Source: CAYJLC01 sp044426355
GTDB taxonomy: Bacteria; Bacillota; Clostridia; Oscillospirales; Butyricicoccaceae
Direction: 5' to 3'
Assembly (NCBI GenBank): GCA_044426355.1
Contig: JAWXUO010000006.1
Coordinates: 1 to 52,893, forward strand
DNA: 52,893 bases
Part shown: piece after piece, positions 8,984 through 17,321 of the stretch
Layout of the letters: the number at the start of each line of letters is the position of its first letter
Position numbering within the stretch: position 1 is the first letter of the stretch
Notes under the pieces: generated by a model
What the model saw: only the letters and a program-made list of their open reading frames with translations
The model's database searches: none
What the model was told of the DNA's origin: nothing
Program-made: the position numbers and the translations under genes

Positions 8984-10475
8984 ACCCAATCGCCTCCAAA
9001 TTCTTTTTAATTTCATCTTCTAGGTCGTGTGATTTCGTGAAAAGCTCCGAAAGTTCTGTTGTTAGTCTGCTCATTTTTTCAGCGAATGGCTCGCCGTCGT
9101 CTTCTTGTTCTTCGATACCTACATAACGTCCAGGAGTTAAAATATACTCGTGTTTTTCGATTTCGCTTGTAGGAACAACAGCACAAAAACCTTTAACGTC
9201 TTCAAGTGTTCCATCAACAAACGAATTATATGTATCAGCAATTTTAGTAATGTCAACATCAGTCATTTCACGAAGTTTGCGAGTTACCATAGTGCCAAGA
9301 TTTCTTGCATCTATAAACAAAGTTTTACCTTTTTGTGTTTTGTTTTTCGCCAAAAACCACAGACAAACAGGAATACCAGTAGAGTAAAAAAGGCTTGTCG
9401 GTAGTGCTACTATACACTCGATTAAATCAGCGTTGATTATGTTTTTACGAATTTCACCCTCGCCACTTGTTTGAGAAGAAAGCGAACCATTTGCAAGCAC
9501 CATACCGATTTTACCATTTGGTGCTAGGTGATGAATCATGTGTTGCAACCAAGCATAGTTTGCGTTTCCGTTTGGTGGATTTCCGTATTTCCAACGAACA
9601 TCTTCCAAAAGCTTGTCAGCTCCCCAATTTGATATATTAAAAGGTGGGTTTGCCATTATAAAATCAGCTTTTAGCTGTGGGTGGCAGTCATCAAAAAAAG
9701 TATCTGCATTATATGTACCAAGGTTTGCCTCTATCCCACGGATTGCGAGATTCATTTGAGCCATTTTCCACGTTGTCGCATTAGATTCTTGACCATAAAC
9801 CGAAAGATTTCCTATATTTCCACCGTGATTTTCTACAAATTTCGCCGACTGAACAAACATACCACCCGAGCCACAAGCAGGGTCATACACACGCCCATTA
9901 TATGGTTGTAAAACTTCTACAAGCGTTTTAACAATGCACGCTGGAGTGTAGAATTCGCCTGCGTTTTTGCCCTCTGCCTCTGCAAATTTCGACAAGCAAT
10001 ATTCATAAGTTCTACCTAAAATATCCTTGCTGTTTGCGTGTTCTACCATCTGCACATTTGTAAAAAGGTCTACAACTTCGCCAAGACGTCTTTTGTCAAG
10101 CTCTGGACGTGCAAAATTTTTCGGCAAAATGTCTTTTAGACGTTTATTTTCCTTTTCGATAGAACGCATAGCATCGTCTATCGCAGTTCCTATTTCTGCT
10201 GTGTGTGCCAAGCTTGCGATAACGCTCCAACGTGCGTTTTCTGGCACAAAGAAAATCCCCTCAGATGTGTATTCGTCCATATCTTCCTCAAAACCATCAC
10301 CCTCGGCTACAAGTTCGTTGTATTTCTCCTCAAAGCTATCTGAGATATATTTTAGAAAAATTAACCCTAAAACTACGTTTTTATATTCAGATGCATCTAT
10401 ATTTCCACGCAAAACATCGGCTGCTTTCCAAATTTGTTCTTCAAAACCTATACTTGATGAATTTTTTTCTGCCAT
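8970..10475 (-). CDS. hsdM: Type I restriction-modification methyltransferase subunit
   Basis: 501 residues from MAEKNSSS; GGAG is 7 nt upstream of this ATG and too close to the ATG two codons earlier. The N-terminal helical domain (HsdM_N, about 10-140) precedes the N6-adenine methylase core: GEFYTP at about 173-178, the SAM-binding motif DPACGSGGMF at about 198-207 and the catalytic NPPF at about 276-279. The C-terminal helix docks with HsdS. It heads the restriction operon behind a good promoter (10509-10537) and is divergent from the recombinase. Intact. Confidence 0.96.
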   Translation of the reverse strand: MAEKNSSSIGFEEQIWKAADVLRGNIDASEYKNVVLGLIFLKYISDSFEEKYNELVAEGDGFEEDMDEYTSEGIFFVPENARWSVIASLAHTAEIGTAIDDAMRSIEKENKRLKDILPKNFARPELDKRRLGEVVDLFTNVQMVEHANSKDILGRTYEYCLSKFAEAEGKNAGEFYTPACIVKTLVEVLQPYNGRVYDPACGSGGMFVQSAKFVENHGGNIGNLSVYGQESNATTWKMAQMNLAIRGIEANLGTYNADTFFDDCHPQLKADFIMANPPFNISNWGADKLLEDVRWKYGNPPNGNANYAWLQHMIHHLAPNGKIGMVLANGSLSSQTSGEGEIRKNIINADLIECIVALPTSLFYSTGIPVCLWFLAKNKTQKGKTLFIDARNLGTMVTRKLREMTDVDITKIADTYNSFVDGTLEDVKGFCAVVPTSEIEKHEYILTPGRYVGIEEQEDDGEPFAEKMSRLTTELSELFTKSHDLEDEIKKNLEAIGYGNN

Positions 10476-10508
10476 AATCATTCTCCTTATTTGTTAATAT
10501 CTGCATAT

Positions 10509-10537
10509 ATTATACACTTTTTTTGACAAAAAAGCAA
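10509..10537 (-). promoter_or_regulatory. Sigma-A-like promoter of the hsd operon
   Basis: On the minus strand TTGCTT, 17-nt spacer, TATAAT, about 35 nt upstream of the hsdM start. The 138-bp gap to the divergent recombinase must also hold that gene's promoter; TATACT at 10585-10590 with a weak TCGACT 17 nt before it is the best candidate. Confidence 0.55.
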
Positions 10538-10619
10538 ATTCCAACTAATCTAATTTATCACTCGACTTTTATGTTCCGTTATGTTATACTTGTAAAAAGA
10601 GTAAAAAAGGAGTTTTAAA

Positions 10620-12302
10620 ATGAAAATTGCAATATATTCTAGGAAGTCGAAATTTACTGGCAAGGGCGAAAGTATCGACAACCAAATCGAACTTTGCCGT
10701 CAGTATATCGCAAGTCACATCGGCACAAATATGGAAATTGTCACTTTTGAAGACGAGGGTTTTTCTGGTGGACATCTTGATAGACCCCAGTTTCAAGAAA
10801 TGATGAAACAAGTGCGTTATCATCAATTTTCGCATATAGTTTGCTATCGTTTGGACAGAATTAGCCGAAATATTAGCGATTTTGCTAGTTTAATCGAAGA
10901 ACTTACGAGCTTAGAGTGTGGTTTTGTGTCTATTAAAGAACAATTCGACACTGCAAACCCTATGGGACGTGCTATGATGTTTATTGCGTCAGTTTTTTCG
11001 CAACTAGAAAGAGAAACTATTGCCGAGCGAATCCGTGATAATATGCACGAACTTGCAAAAACAGGACGTTGGCTTGGTGGAATTTCGCCGACTGGGTATA
11101 ATTCACAGTCTGTGGAAAACGTCACTATCGACGGCAAAGTCCATAAATCTGCTATGCTTGTTAAAAATAAGGACGAAGAAAGCCTTATTCATCTAATTTT
11201 TGATACATTTCTTGATACAAATTCGCTTTCTGCTGTCGAAACTCTGCTTTTACAAAAACATATTAAAACAAGACGTGGCAAAAATTTTACTCGTTTTGCT
11301 GTGCGTAATATTTTGACAAATCCTGTGTATATGATAGCCGATGAGTATGCTTTTTCATATTTTAACAAGCTTACAAACGAGCTTTTCGCCGAAGAAAAAG
11401 AGTTTGACGGTACATGTGGAATGATGGTTTATAATCGCACTATCCAAAAACGTGGCAAAACGAACGAAACTCGTGCAATTTCTGACTGGATTGTGTCTGT
11501 TGGAAAGCATAAGGGGTACATTGACGGAAAAACTTGGATAAAAATTCAAGATAATCTTGAAGAAAACAAGTCGAAGTCATATAGAAAACCTCGTTCGCAC
11601 GTTGCACTGCTGTCTGGGGTCATTCGCTGTGATAGTTGTGGGGATTATATGCGACCAAAACTCACAAGCCGTCAAAATGATAAAGGCGAATTTATTTACA
11701 GCTATTTATGTTCGACTAAAGAAAAATCAAAATCGCATAATTGTCAAATGAAAAACCCTAACGGAAATATGCTTGATAAACTTGTTTGTGATGAAATCAA
11801 AAAACTTTCAGCTGAACCATCAGAGTTTTTGAAAGGTCTTGAAGAATGCAAAAAATCACTTCGAGTGAGCACAAACGGAAGTGAAAAAAATAGACTTTCT
11901 GACAAATTAAAAGAAGTTGAAAATGATTTAAAATCACTAATTTCAACGCTCCCAAGGTTTGAAGGAACAGACACCGAAGAATATATGCTAGAGCAAATTG
12001 AAAATTTAACTCTCGAGAGCAAACAGCTTAAAATTTCTATTACAGAAATCGAAGAATTAAACTCCGAACACGAACTGACGGACATCGAGTTTGATTTACT
12101 GCGTGATATTTTATCTTCTTTTGCAAATACTTTTGACGAAATGAGTGTAGAACAACGCAGGCTTGCTATTAAAACTTTCGTTACAAAAGTCCTATGGGAC
12201 GGCGAAAACGTGCATATTCATCTTTTCGGCTCTACCCAAAATAAGTGTGAGCCGTCTTGTGATAATAGCGAACGAGATATTAATGCATTTTCGCTCGGTT
12301 AA
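10620..12302 (+). CDS. Large serine recombinase of the sigK-intervening element (SpoIVCA-like)
   Basis: 560 residues, AAGGAG 8 nt upstream. The N-terminal resolvase domain starts IAIYSRKS with the nucleophile Ser10 and has GFSGGHLDRP (47-56) and YRLDRISRN (76-84). The recombinase domain spans about 150-310, with a zinc ribbon at C337, C340, C364 and C375 and a coiled coil at about 390-490, as in large serine recombinases that integrate or excise elements. Its last nine or so codons (after about 12275) read through sigK DNA in another frame, so the right attachment site lies inside its 3' end. By position and family it is the SpoIVCA-type excision enzyme. How its timing is controlled is not visible; no sigma-E-like promoter could be assigned. 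Confidence 0.93.
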   Translation: MKIAIYSRKSKFTGKGESIDNQIELCRQYIASHIGTNMEIVTFEDEGFSGGHLDRPQFQEMMKQVRYHQFSHIVCYRLDRISRNISDFASLIEELTSLECGFVSIKEQFDTANPMGRAMMFIASVFSQLERETIAERIRDNMHELAKTGRWLGGISPTGYNSQSVENVTIDGKVHKSAMLVKNKDEESLIHLIFDTFLDTNSLSAVETLLLQKHIKTRRGKNFTRFAVRNILTNPVYMIADEYAFSYFNKLTNELFAEEKEFDGTCGMMVYNRTIQKRGKTNETRAISDWIVSVGKHKGYIDGKTWIKIQDNLEENKSKSYRKPRSHVALLSGVIRCDSCGDYMRPKLTSRQNDKGEFIYSYLCSTKEKSKSHNCQMKNPNGNMLDKLVCDEIKKLSAEPSEFLKGLEECKKSLRVSTNGSEKNRLSDKLKEVENDLKSLISTLPRFEGTDTEEYMLEQIENLTLESKQLKISITEIEELNSEHELTDIEFDLLRDILSSFANTFDEMSVEQRRLAIKTFVTKVLWDGENVHIHLFGSTQNKCEPSCDNSERDINAFSLG

Positions 12303-12621
12303 AAAAACTTTATCCGAAATTTCGCTATCTGAGCCTATAGACAATGACAAAAACGGAAATTCACTTTCACTTTTAGACACAATAGCGTCGGAGGACATCT
12401 CTCTTACTCAGGTAGAAAATGCCGATTCGTTTAAACTACTTGAACACAATATAAACACAAAATTATCTAAACGTGAACGTGAAATTATAGTCTTGCGTTA
12501 TGGTCTTTCTGGCGTTGACGCACTTACACAACGAGAAATTTCTAAAAAATATGACATTTCACGTTCTTATGTATCACGAATTGAGAAAAAAGCACTGAAA
12601 AAACTAACTGATGGGTTATAA
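12268..12621 (+). pseudogene. sigK: sigK 3' segment (SpoIIIC-like half of split sigma-K)
   Basis: This frame encodes ANEILMHFRSVKKT, then DKNGNSLSLLDTI, a linker, and region 4 with REREIIVLRYGL, TQREISKKYDISRSYVSRIEKKALKKL. These blocks match the C-terminal part of sigma-K, the mother-cell late sporulation sigma factor, including the diagnostic SRSYVSRIEKKAL helix-turn-helix. Nothing upstream in the frame resembles SigK; the open frame back to 12163 is only recombinase sequence read in another frame. There is no proper start or ribosome binding site. It is therefore the 3' half of a gene split at NEILMH, expected to become functional after excision, rather than a dead gene. It ends at a terminator (12642-12670). 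Confidence 0.88.
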
Positions 12622-12641
12622 TATTGTAGATTTTTAAAAAA

Positions 12642-12670
12642 GTGCAGGTTTTATTGCCTGCACAATTTTT
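12642..12670 (+). terminator. Terminator of sigK
   Basis: GTGCAGG, loop ttttattg, CCTGCAC, then AATTTTT; 7-bp GC-rich stem 20 nt after the sigK stop. Confidence 0.75.
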
Positions 12671-12744
12671 ACGCATAAAAAAGCTCAAGCACACCTTAGG
12701 TACTTTTAAACTGAAAAATTATGCTTTAAAATTATGTCGCATAA

Positions 12745-13038
12745 GCGTAAACGTATTTTGAAAGAAAAAGCCTTAAAACCACGCTCAAAACCAACCCTTT
12801 AACCTTAAAACTTATGTAAAGCCTACGAACTAAGCTTCGTGAAAATTTTACAAAGTAAAATTATTTACAAGCTACACCTTTACACCTAAGATTTTACTAA
12901 ATTTTTATAAAAAAATTTTGGTACTTGGTTACTTGCTACTACTGGCAAGTAACGTAAAAAAAACTATAATTTTATGATTATTACTAATTAAGTTTTTTAA
13001 TTAAAGTAAATTTATTATTTTGACACTCGCCGTTTGGC
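12745..13038. repeat. Intergenic repeat block X, copy 1
   Basis: 294 bp, from gcgtaaacgtattttgaaag to cactcgccgtttggc, matched almost base for base by 13368-13661 and in part by 13672-13792. It contains an internal hairpin with GTTACTTGC / GCAAGTAAC arms. No coding frame. The stretch 12671-14423 holds no gene, only these repeats. Confidence 0.85.
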
Positions 13039-13371
13039 AGTTCTTGGGTTTCCAAGAACTCAAGAAAAAAACTTTTCTAAAAAGTTTTACAAAATTTATT
13101 TATAGGTTTGTTTTAGGTTGTGACTGTTCGGTGTAGAGTGGTTTTAAGATTTTGCATTTTAGACTACGCTATCGCTTATGTAAAGTTATTTTAATACTTT
13201 ATTTTTCAGTCTAAAAGCACCTAACACACCGTTGAGTTTTTTTATGCGTCAAAAAATGCCTGCAAATTTTAAACTCTGCACAGATTAAATAACGCATATT
13301 GAAGATAAACGGAACGTTAGGTGGTTTTTTCGTCTGTTAAATGCAAATTTAATGTAAAACGGCATTAGCGT
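13023..13371. repeat. Intergenic repeat block Y, copy 1
   Basis: 349 bp, near-identical to 13855-14204. It begins with acactcgccgtttggc and includes a hairpin of AGTTCTTGG / CCAAGAACT arms (loop gttt) and an AAAACTTTT/AAAAGTTTT hairpin. Together X plus Y form a tandem unit with a period of 623 bp. Confidence 0.85.
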
Positions 13372-13661
13372 AAACATATTTTGAAAGAAAAAGCCTTAAA
13401 ACCACGCTCAAAACCAACCCTTTAACCTTAAAACTTATGTAAAGCCTACAAACTAAGCTTCGTGAAAATTTTACAAAGTAAAATTATTTACAAGCGACAC
13501 CTTTACACCTAAGATTTTACTAAATTTTTATAAAAAAATTTTGGTACTTGGTTACTTGCTACTACTGGCAAGTAACGTAAAAAAAACTATAATTTTATGA
13601 TTATTACTAATTAAGTTTTTTAATTAAAGTAAATTTATTATTTTGACACTCGCCGTTTGGC
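13368..13661. repeat. Intergenic repeat block X, copy 2 (runs into the N gap)
   Basis: 294 bp, same length as copy 1 with very few substitutions (for example acatatt for acgtatt near its start). It ends exactly at the N run, so the assembler stopped inside the repeat. Confidence 0.85.
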
Positions 13662-13671
13662 NNNNNNNNNN
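13662..13671. other. Assembly gap of 10 N
   Basis: A run of ten N inside the tandem repeat. The true gap length and the number of repeat copies are unknown. Confidence 0.98.
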
Positions 13672-13792
13672 TTGGTACTTGGTTACTTGCTACTACTGGC
13701 AAGTAACGTAAAAAAAACTATAATTTTATGATTATTACTAATTAAGTTTTTTAATTAAAGTAAATTTATTATTTTGACACTCGCCGTTTGGC
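13672..13792. repeat. Intergenic repeat block X, copy 3 (partial)
   Basis: 121 bp equal to the last 121 bp of block X (12918-13038). It is followed by a diverged version of the same end (13793-13870) that leads into block Y copy 2. Confidence 0.82.
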
Positions 13793-13854
13793 TTACTAGT
13801 TTTATAATTTTCACCAGTTAATTTTTTTACCTAAAGTAATGTATTTTTCTTTTA

Positions 13855-14204
13855 ACACTCGCCGTTTGGCAGTTCTTGGGTTTCCGAGAACTCAAGAAAA
13901 AAACTTTTCTAAAAAGTTTTACAAAATTTATTTATAGGTTTGTTTTAGGTTTTGACTGTTCGGTGTAGAGTGGTTTTAAGATTTTGCATTTTAGACTACG
14001 CTATCGCTTATGTAAAGTTATTTTAATACTTTATTTTTCAGTCTAAAAACACCTAACACACCGTTGAGCTTTTTTTATGCGTCAAAAAATGCCTGCAAAT
14101 TTTAAACTCTGCACAGATTAAATAACGCATATTGAAGATAAACGGAACGTTAGGTGGTTTTTTCGTCTGTTAAATGCAAATTTAATGTAAAACGGCATTA
14201 GCGT
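13855..14204. repeat. Intergenic repeat block Y, copy 2
   Basis: 350 bp, one base longer than copy 1 (an extra c/t in the gagctttttttatg stretch) with scattered substitutions, including one in the hairpin arm (ccgagaact). Confidence 0.85.
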
Positions 14205-14290
14205 TAGCGTATTTTGAAAAGAAAAGCCTTAAAATTACTCCACCACCGAACCACGATACATAAAAACAAATCTAAAATAAGATTTTGTAA

Positions 14291-14353
14291 AACTTTTCTA
14301 AAAGTTTTTTTCTTGAGTTCTTGGAAACCCAAGAACTGCCAAACGGCGAGTGT
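14291..14353. repeat. Inverted partial copy of block Y
   Basis: The 63 bp from aacttttctaaaag to ggcgagtgt are the reverse complement of the start of block Y, including the AGTTCTTGG hairpin and the gccgtttggc motif. Confidence 0.8.
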
Positions 14354-14423
14354 ACAAAGAAAAAACAATATTTTAAGTAAAAACCTTAATTACCACAAAT
14401 CATAAAATAACATTTTTTCGCAT

Positions 14424-14462
14424 AAAAAAGCTGTCGCTTAATAATTTAAACGACAGCTTTAT
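14424..14462 (-). terminator. Terminator of the lyase operon
   Basis: On the minus strand AAAGCTGTCG, a 14-nt loop, CGACAGCTTTTTT; 10-bp stem directly after the lyase stop codon. Confidence 0.8.
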
Positions 14463-14463
14463 T

Positions 14464-16581
14464 TTATCTCGTTACATAAAACTCTACTTTTATTGTGTGT
14501 TTATCGCTTTTAGGTGACTTCCAAGTCATGTGATATTGGTCATCAAAAGTCATCCAAGGTTTAACGTTGTCAGCAACATCTGAATACACAGCAGGGTCAA
14601 ATTGGTCACTTACTGTAGGTGTTCCCTCAAGTCCAGTTACTGGTATAATTTTAACAGATTTTCCTTTACGGTTTATTGTAAAAAGTCCATCTTTCTCATC
14701 TGGAGAAGATAAACTATGCAGTAACCACGAAATTTCTACTGCTTTATCTGCTACAATTTCATCTACTACTGTAATTTTTCCGTCATTATCCATAGAAATT
14801 TCACGAGTGTACTCTTTTAGCATAGGATATGCGTTTATTAAATCCATTTTTGCATTATAAGTTCCGTCTTCGTTTTCTGTACAATGCAGAATTTTACCAG
14901 TAGATGTATAACTATGCGATTCTTGTCCTACGCCATCTACTAAAATACAGTTATGTGCTTTAGTTTGATTTGTCCACTCACGGTGGTGGGCTGTTCCAAA
15001 TTCATACCCAAAATATCCAGATGGTGTAATCAAAGTAGTTCCATCGCAAATAATCGCAATATTCCCTTGGTCTGCGTGTTGATGGCTAACGCTACCATAT
15101 TTACTAGCACGAGCAAGCAAGGCAATATCATTATCCGGCTTGTGTATGTTCGTATGATGGCTCATAACTCCCGCTGTTTTAAAGTGATATGTATTTGTAG
15201 CTTCGCCTGTTAAATGTACTTTTGGTGGCGAACCTGCGTCGATAAATATATCAAGCAAATGCAGTTTAAATATTTCTGGAAGTGCAACTTGCTTTTCCCA
15301 ATCACGAGCAAGGTCTGGACCAAATCTTTGTGCATATAATCTATATGGATTTTGTGCAAAAAATCCGTTCCACTCAAGGTCTTCACTAGTACACCAATAA
15401 CCGTCTCCAAATGGGTGATTTTCCCAGCCTACAGGAGCAAAGTGCATAAAGAAATGTATTACACGTTGATAAAACGGTCTATCAAGAAAACGATAACCCG
15501 ACAAACGCTCTACAGCCATAAAGAATGGTAAATACCACTTTGTATATGTAGAACCATAGAAAACGCTCTCTGCCCAGCCACCATCTTGACCACCATAATA
15601 AGGAAAAAACGAACCGTAAATATCAATTGATAATTGTAGCCATTCTTCTAGTTCTTCATCTGTCGCTACAGAGCTACCTTTTAAAATCATAGCCATTTCG
15701 CCTAAATATGCAGGAACTCTACCCGAGTGTGATTTACCAGGATTTTGCACAAAATTGTACATAAGTAAATTATTTTTACATTGCATACCATATTGGTAAA
15801 TAGTTTGTTCTACATAAACACGTTCTTGCACGCTTAAAATATCCCACAAAAGGTCATATACAGAAGATAGACATCGTGAATTACTAAGCCCTATTTCATC
15901 TCTCCAAGGTCCATTTATAGAACATGGTCCAGATGGATTCCAATTACAAATTTCAAGAAGCATTGTTTTTGCATGCTCTCCTGCGTCTTTATCCCCTAAA
16001 ATAGCATGCCCTAAAGCACAAGCTACAAGGTTTCTGTCGCAGTAATTTCTATAACTACCAAAAAAAGCACGGTAGTCTATCTCGTCATCTATATGAGCTG
16101 GCATATGAAAACGAGGTGACTCAGGTATGCCCTCTTCTATAGCAAGCTTTATGTTTCTTTTTAAAACTTCTAGTTCGCCTGCTTTGTTTGCTTTAATTTT
16201 TGCTATATCTTCTTTAAAGAATAAATGACGTGGGTGTACATCAGCAGGGATTTTCTCGAAAATATCATGTGCTGTAGGGCGAATAAATTCAACTGTTTTT
16301 TCAGCAACTGTAAAGTCAACCCAGCCCATTTCGTCGCCTTCTATAAATAAATTCCAAGAATAATTGCCACCTACTAAGTTTTTATCTGCTATAGCAAAAC
16401 ATTTATCAGTTTTTGTTTCAAAAACAATATCCCCTTTGCTATCTTTAACTTTTAGCGTATAAATTTCTGGTGTGTCTTCTGTTTTCCAACAAAAATATAC
16501 AGGATTTTCATCTACTCTATCCCCAACCTCTGGAAAACGGAATAATTGTGCGTTTTTTGAATTTGGTTTACTTGCGTTCAT
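14464..16581 (-). CDS. Heparinase II/III-family polysaccharide lyase
   Basis: 705 residues with no signal peptide, so probably cytoplasmic and acting on imported oligosaccharides. It has an N-terminal beta domain (about 1-95), an alpha/alpha toroid (about 110-440) of the DUF4962 / oligo-uronide lyase type, and a C-terminal heparinase II/III beta-sandwich. SHQHADQGNIAI and TKAHNCILVDG in the latter are the usual conserved His/Tyr-region motifs. Such enzymes cleave uronic-acid-containing glycans by beta-elimination; the substrate cannot be fixed from sequence. Its ATG directly follows the stop of the acyltransferase gene and its ribosome binding site (GGAGGG) lies in that gene's last codons, so translation is coupled. 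Confidence 0.8.
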   Translation of the reverse strand: MNASKPNSKNAQLFRFPEVGDRVDENPVYFCWKTEDTPEIYTLKVKDSKGDIVFETKTDKCFAIADKNLVGGNYSWNLFIEGDEMGWVDFTVAEKTVEFIRPTAHDIFEKIPADVHPRHLFFKEDIAKIKANKAGELEVLKRNIKLAIEEGIPESPRFHMPAHIDDEIDYRAFFGSYRNYCDRNLVACALGHAILGDKDAGEHAKTMLLEICNWNPSGPCSINGPWRDEIGLSNSRCLSSVYDLLWDILSVQERVYVEQTIYQYGMQCKNNLLMYNFVQNPGKSHSGRVPAYLGEMAMILKGSSVATDEELEEWLQLSIDIYGSFFPYYGGQDGGWAESVFYGSTYTKWYLPFFMAVERLSGYRFLDRPFYQRVIHFFMHFAPVGWENHPFGDGYWCTSEDLEWNGFFAQNPYRLYAQRFGPDLARDWEKQVALPEIFKLHLLDIFIDAGSPPKVHLTGEATNTYHFKTAGVMSHHTNIHKPDNDIALLARASKYGSVSHQHADQGNIAIICDGTTLITPSGYFGYEFGTAHHREWTNQTKAHNCILVDGVGQESHSYTSTGKILHCTENEDGTYNAKMDLINAYPMLKEYTREISMDNDGKITVVDEIVADKAVEISWLLHSLSSPDEKDGLFTINRKGKSVKIIPVTGLEGTPTVSDQFDPAVYSDVADNVKPWMTFDDQYHMTWKSPKSDKHTIKVEFYVTR

Positions 16582-17109
16582 TTATTTACCCTCCCATACT
16601 TGTTCGCCTGTTTCTTTATCTATGTATCCTACTTGTCTTGCAGGAGTCCCTGCCATAATAGCATAATCTTTTGTGTTTTTTGTTACAACTGCGTTTGCAC
16701 AAATTAAATTGCATTTACCAATTGTAACACCAGCAGTTACTGTAACGCCACTCGCAATCCATGTTCCATTACCTATCAAAATATCGTCTACTCTGTTAGG
16801 GTCTGTGTTCGTTCTTGCACTAAACCACTGAGTTTCTGGGTCGAATTTATGGTGTCCTGCCGTGATAGAGCAGTATGGTCCTATCCATACATTGTCTTCT
16901 ATTCTTACAATGCCATTCACATAGCTATAAAGACCTATAAAACAATTTGTGCCTATATATTCAGGTTTAACACGTACGCTTGCACCAGGAGCAATTTGAA
17001 CACTCCTACCCCCAAAACCTAAAATATCAGCACGCTTGTAGTTGTCATCTCTATTATTTGCAGAGTTTATGTACCTTGTAAATAATTTCATAAAAAAATT
17101 GTAAAACAT
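16582..17109 (-). CDS. Hexapeptide-repeat O-acyltransferase (maltose/NodL type)
   Basis: 175 residues, AAGGAGGGG 6 nt upstream. The C-terminal two thirds are left-handed beta-helix hexapeptide repeats (IEDNVWIGPYCSITAGHH, ILIGNGTWIASGVTVTAGVTIG), with the catalytic-type His in AGHHKF and the closing MAGTPARQVG motif of sugar or serine acetyltransferases. It presumably acetylates a sugar. It is first in a two-gene operon with the lyase, which suggests one glycan-handling task. An upstream region carries a promoter-like TTGTTT-17-TATAAA (17193-17221). Confidence 0.85.
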   Translation of the reverse strand: MFYNFFMKLFTRYINSANNRDDNYKRADILGFGGRSVQIAPGASVRVKPEYIGTNCFIGLYSYVNGIVRIEDNVWIGPYCSITAGHHKFDPETQWFSARTNTDPNRVDDILIGNGTWIASGVTVTAGVTIGKCNLICANAVVTKNTKDYAIMAGTPARQVGYIDKETGEQVWEGK

Positions 17110-17132
17110 ATTTTTCCCCTCCTTAAAAATTA

Positions 17133-17164
17133 CTTAAGGCAACTCCTTATAACTATAATAGTTA
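17133..17164 (-). repeat. Short dispersed element, copy A
   Basis: Reading on the minus strand, aactattatagttataagg followed by agttgccttaa. A close match lies on the plus strand at 38199-38226, and a shorter one (GGCGTTGCCTTAA) near 27404-27415. It lies in the leader of the acyltransferase gene. Confidence 0.45.
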
Positions 17165-17192
17165 AATTTTTCAGAGGTGTTCCCTTAATATA

Positions 17193-17221
17193 TTTATACC
17201 ATATTACGTCAAATTAAACAA
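17193..17221 (-). promoter_or_regulatory. Promoter-like site of the acyltransferase-lyase operon
   Basis: Minus strand TTGTTT, 17-nt spacer, TATAAA, about 85 nt upstream of the start. Confidence 0.45.
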
Positions 17222-17263
17222 TACTTTTTGAGCAAAAAAGAAAAAAATATTAAATTTATACAA

Positions 17264-17292
17264 TTTACTTTTTTATAATTAATTGTTATAAT
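17264..17292 (+). promoter_or_regulatory. Sigma-A-like promoter of the zinc-ribbon gene
   Basis: TTTACT, 17-nt spacer, TATAAT, 29 nt upstream of the ATG at 17322. Confidence 0.5.
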
Positions 17293-17321
17293 CTATTTAT
17301 ATACTTACTGAAAGGTTTTCT

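Larger units (their letters stand above)
1..12275 (+). mobile_element. sigK-intervening (skin-like) element, right-hand part
   Basis: The serine recombinase at 10620-12302 lies against a start-less sigK 3' segment whose homology to SigK begins at about 12268-12271, in the ANEILMH block. The sigK interruption of Bacillus and Clostridioides falls at this point, so everything to the left, out past the window edge, should be the intervening element. Its cargo here is a type I restriction-modification operon, a Kiwa-like pair and several small genes. The left attachment site and the sigK 5' half are not in the window. The right boundary is set by where homology starts, not by a seen att core, so it is uncertain by a few bases. 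Excision by the recombinase is inferred from known skin elements. Confidence 0.72.

Noticed and set aside
10027..10497. 156-codon open frame opposite hsdM
   Set aside because: It lies entirely antisense to a strongly conserved methylase gene, has no ribosome binding site, and encodes a Ser/Lys-rich composition typical of shadow frames.
12163..12267. Codons upstream of the sigK segment considered as the N-terminal part of a 152-residue protein
   Set aside because: They are recombinase coding sequence in a second frame, have no ribosome binding site and no similarity to sigma region 2 or 3.
12745..14204. Tandem intergenic repeats considered as CRISPR or an insertion sequence
   Set aside because: Units are hundreds of bp without spacers, contain no transposase frame, and show no target-site duplication that I could see.
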